In this document: one piece after another, positions 62,055 through 64,000 of the stretch
Position numbering within the stretch: position 1 is the stretch's first letter
Layout of the letters: each line of letters begins with the position of its first letter
DNA from: Valencia hispanica
Lineage: Eukaryota > Chordata > Actinopteri > Cyprinodontiformes > Valenciidae
Direction: 5' to 3'
Assembly: GCA_963556495.2 (NCBI GenBank)
Contig: OY747701.1
Coordinates: forward strand, 35,828,001-35,892,000
Length of the DNA: 64,000 nucleotides
Made by a program: the position numbers and the translations under genes
The notes under the pieces: model-generated
The model's input: only the letters and a program-made list of their open reading frames with translations
Database searches by the model: none
What the model was told of the DNA's origin: nothing

Positions 62055-63558
62055 GTGAGTTTTTATCTCATATCGCTGAAACCTGTTTTAACCTCAATCT
62101 ACAGGGTGAAATTTTGTGAATCAGGTGGGGTCGATGCTAAACATTTTGATTCAGTTTAAACTCTGCAGTTTATTTTTTTTAGGTAACTTTAACTTGAGTA
62201 GTTTAGGATTTTCCCCTTTACTTGGTGGAGACAGAATGAGTAAATCCTGTCTGCCACTCATCCATAAGATCTGAATTGAAACTAAATCAAAACCAGTTTT
62301 TACTCAGTGTGTCTTTACTCAATATGTTATTTGCAGAGTATTACAAAGTGTGAAATGTTGACCACCTTCCAACGTGTATCAGTGAAAGCGTTCCACCCAG
62401 CAGATCCAGGGAGATCACAATATCACGGGAGAATTGTAATTGCATAACTTAAAGGGTAGTATGCGAAAGAAAGAAAAAAAATCTATGTTAATAAGTAGCA
62501 TAAACTCACCATCTACTCCCAAAATTGATAATATTTCTGTCCATACCTTCTCCTTTTTCATGTTGTCCTTGTAAAAATTATCACTGGTATCATATAAACT
62601 GGGTGATTCTCCACTTCAGGGAATAAATTACCATCATCCATGATAAAAAACAACAAATTAGACCCACACATTGACTGACTTAAGCCCTGGTGTCACAGGT
62701 AGTGATGTTTTTTTTTTTTTTTTCATAGTTAAGCAGAAAATCGGAAATCTTCATGTATCTTTTATTTTGAAAATTTCTGGATTCTTTTCACTTCTCCCGT
62801 GTTTAATTTCCTTTCTGGCCTGATCTAAACTGCTGAGGTTGACACGTTTTAGAAGCGTAGAGCGTAGACCTGCTGCGTAAATTTAGAAGAGGGCCTCGAC
62901 ACAATGCTTCTGAGACGTGTCCGATTCGCGCCAGGTGGAAACGGTCCCGTTGACTATAATGGCGGCTATGAGCTGCGTATTACGCTTTGCAGATGTTACG
63001 TGCCGCGTAGGGGTTAGTCCGATTGAATTCAGACTTTCAAAATGCATGTATACACCTTAGTCCAGATAAAGTCGAACCAAACTGACCTACTCCTAATCGA
63101 GCTAAAATACCTAGGTAATGCGGTTTTAAAACCAAACCGCTCTGCATGTAAACAGCATCCCAAGTTATTTTAGCTATTACTGGCCTGGGCACACCCTAGT
63201 TTCAGAAGTGACTAGACAGCAGGAGCGGGAATAATAACACTAGTATTACAACAACTACACAGCAGCAACAACACACACAATCAAACCGCATGATCCCCAT
63301 GAAATGTACTATGCAGCAGTGTTGTCCATTTCTTTGCTCATTGTGCATATCCTGCTTTTCCTCCATCTGCTTCACTGCCTCCAGCATTTATTTACTATTT
63401 GTGTGACGCTCTAGGCCAACCGGAAGAATGATAACATGAAAGGGCCATTGTCGCCAGCTACTGTCACTGAGTCAAACACACTTTATTCAATAATTTGACA
63501 AGTACAAAAATAACATTGACACAAAAAGCTCACTGCCAACTTATAGCTATTATAATAA

Positions 63559-63560
<2 letters not shown>
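62055..63560. other. tcf25 intron 7; unclassified repeat DNA
   Basis: No exon was found. About 62,850-63,430 has a sharper base composition (TGCCGCGTAGGGGTTAGTCC, AAATACCTAGGTAATGCGGT), suggesting remains of DNA transposons, but I cannot name the family or its ends. Confidence 0.4.

Positions 63561-63603
<43 letters not shown>
63561..63603 (+). repeat. (AT)n microsatellite
   Basis: A pure AT run of about 42 bp in tcf25 intron 7. Confidence 0.95.
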
Positions 63604-63606
<3 letters not shown>

Positions 63607-64000
63607 AAAGTCCAAAGTCCAAAACAGCAACATGCAGTGAAAGGTTTGTGTATTTCTTGAGCAAAAATCATAAATCAATCAAGGTTATTAACATGGAGAG
63701 GTGATAAGGTGATTAAAATCTATGCAGAGCCAAAAAGACATCCTTTAGTTTTCCGTTGCTGCTCTATTGATAGTCATCTCATGGGAGCAAGTCTCATTTC
63801 CAGATGCAGTTTGCAGCAGAAATGGTTTCACTACAACAGTTGTGTTTGGAAGAGCCGCTAGTTAATTCCTTAATTCTAGTTTGCCTTTTTTAGAACCACA
63901 TATTAAAGTTTATTGTTGTACTCTTAAAAATAAAAATTCCCTCTTGTAACGCGTGTCTTTTACCAGAGTGTCAATGTCAAGCATGACTTATTGTGAGGAA

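Overview
The window is nuclear DNA from a ray-finned fish, most likely an advanced teleost. The genes are split by GT-AG introns. The proteins recognised are vertebrate-specific or vertebrate-like: p22phox, peroxisomal HIU hydrolase with a PTS2, and TCF25. The space between exons is filled with teleost-type repeats: decayed Tc1/mariner elements, Rex1 and L2/Maui-type LINE ends, an L1 fragment, a large foldback element, and CA, AT and TATC microsatellites. Every host gene I could place is on the + strand.

Layout: (1) 1-11,466, the last four exons of an RNA-binding protein of the RALY/hnRNP C family; its RRM exons lie to the left of the window. (2) 15,675-18,629, urah copy A (5-hydroxyisourate hydrolase). 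(3) 20,597-20,987, only the first two exons of a pdcd5 copy. (4) 22,246-22,637, a second copy of only the last two RALY-family exons. (5) 28,168-30,261, urah copy B. (6) 33,090-36,076, complete pdcd5. (7) 40,340-46,294, mvd (mevalonate diphosphate decarboxylase), 10 coding exons. (8) 47,556-50,132, cyba (p22phox), 6 coding exons. (9) 55,799 to beyond the right edge, the first seven coding exons of tcf25.

The left half is explained by one event, a direct tandem duplication running from an intron of the RALY-family gene through urah into pdcd5 intron 2. It left two complete urah genes, one truncated pdcd5, and one orphan pair of RALY-family 3' exons. Intergenic sequence is also colinear between the copies (about 14,080-15,020 with 24,250-24,975). 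The copies have since gained different transposons, so each serves as an empty-site control for the other.

The genes do not form a pathway. Urah acts in peroxisomal urate breakdown, mvd in sterol and isoprenoid synthesis, cyba in the NADPH oxidase complex, tcf25 in ribosome-associated quality control, and pdcd5 in apoptosis and chaperonin biology. The mvd-cyba-tcf25 order recalls human 16q24, where CYBA and MVD are neighbours.

The points most worth a second look are an apparent U12-type intron in cyba with a GT...GG boundary, loss of the diagnostic C-terminal YRGS in urah copy A only, the duplication itself, a 900-bp foldback element with an 8-bp target duplication, and several nested transposon insertions. 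I found no prokaryotic-type system, CRISPR array, or tRNA or rRNA gene.
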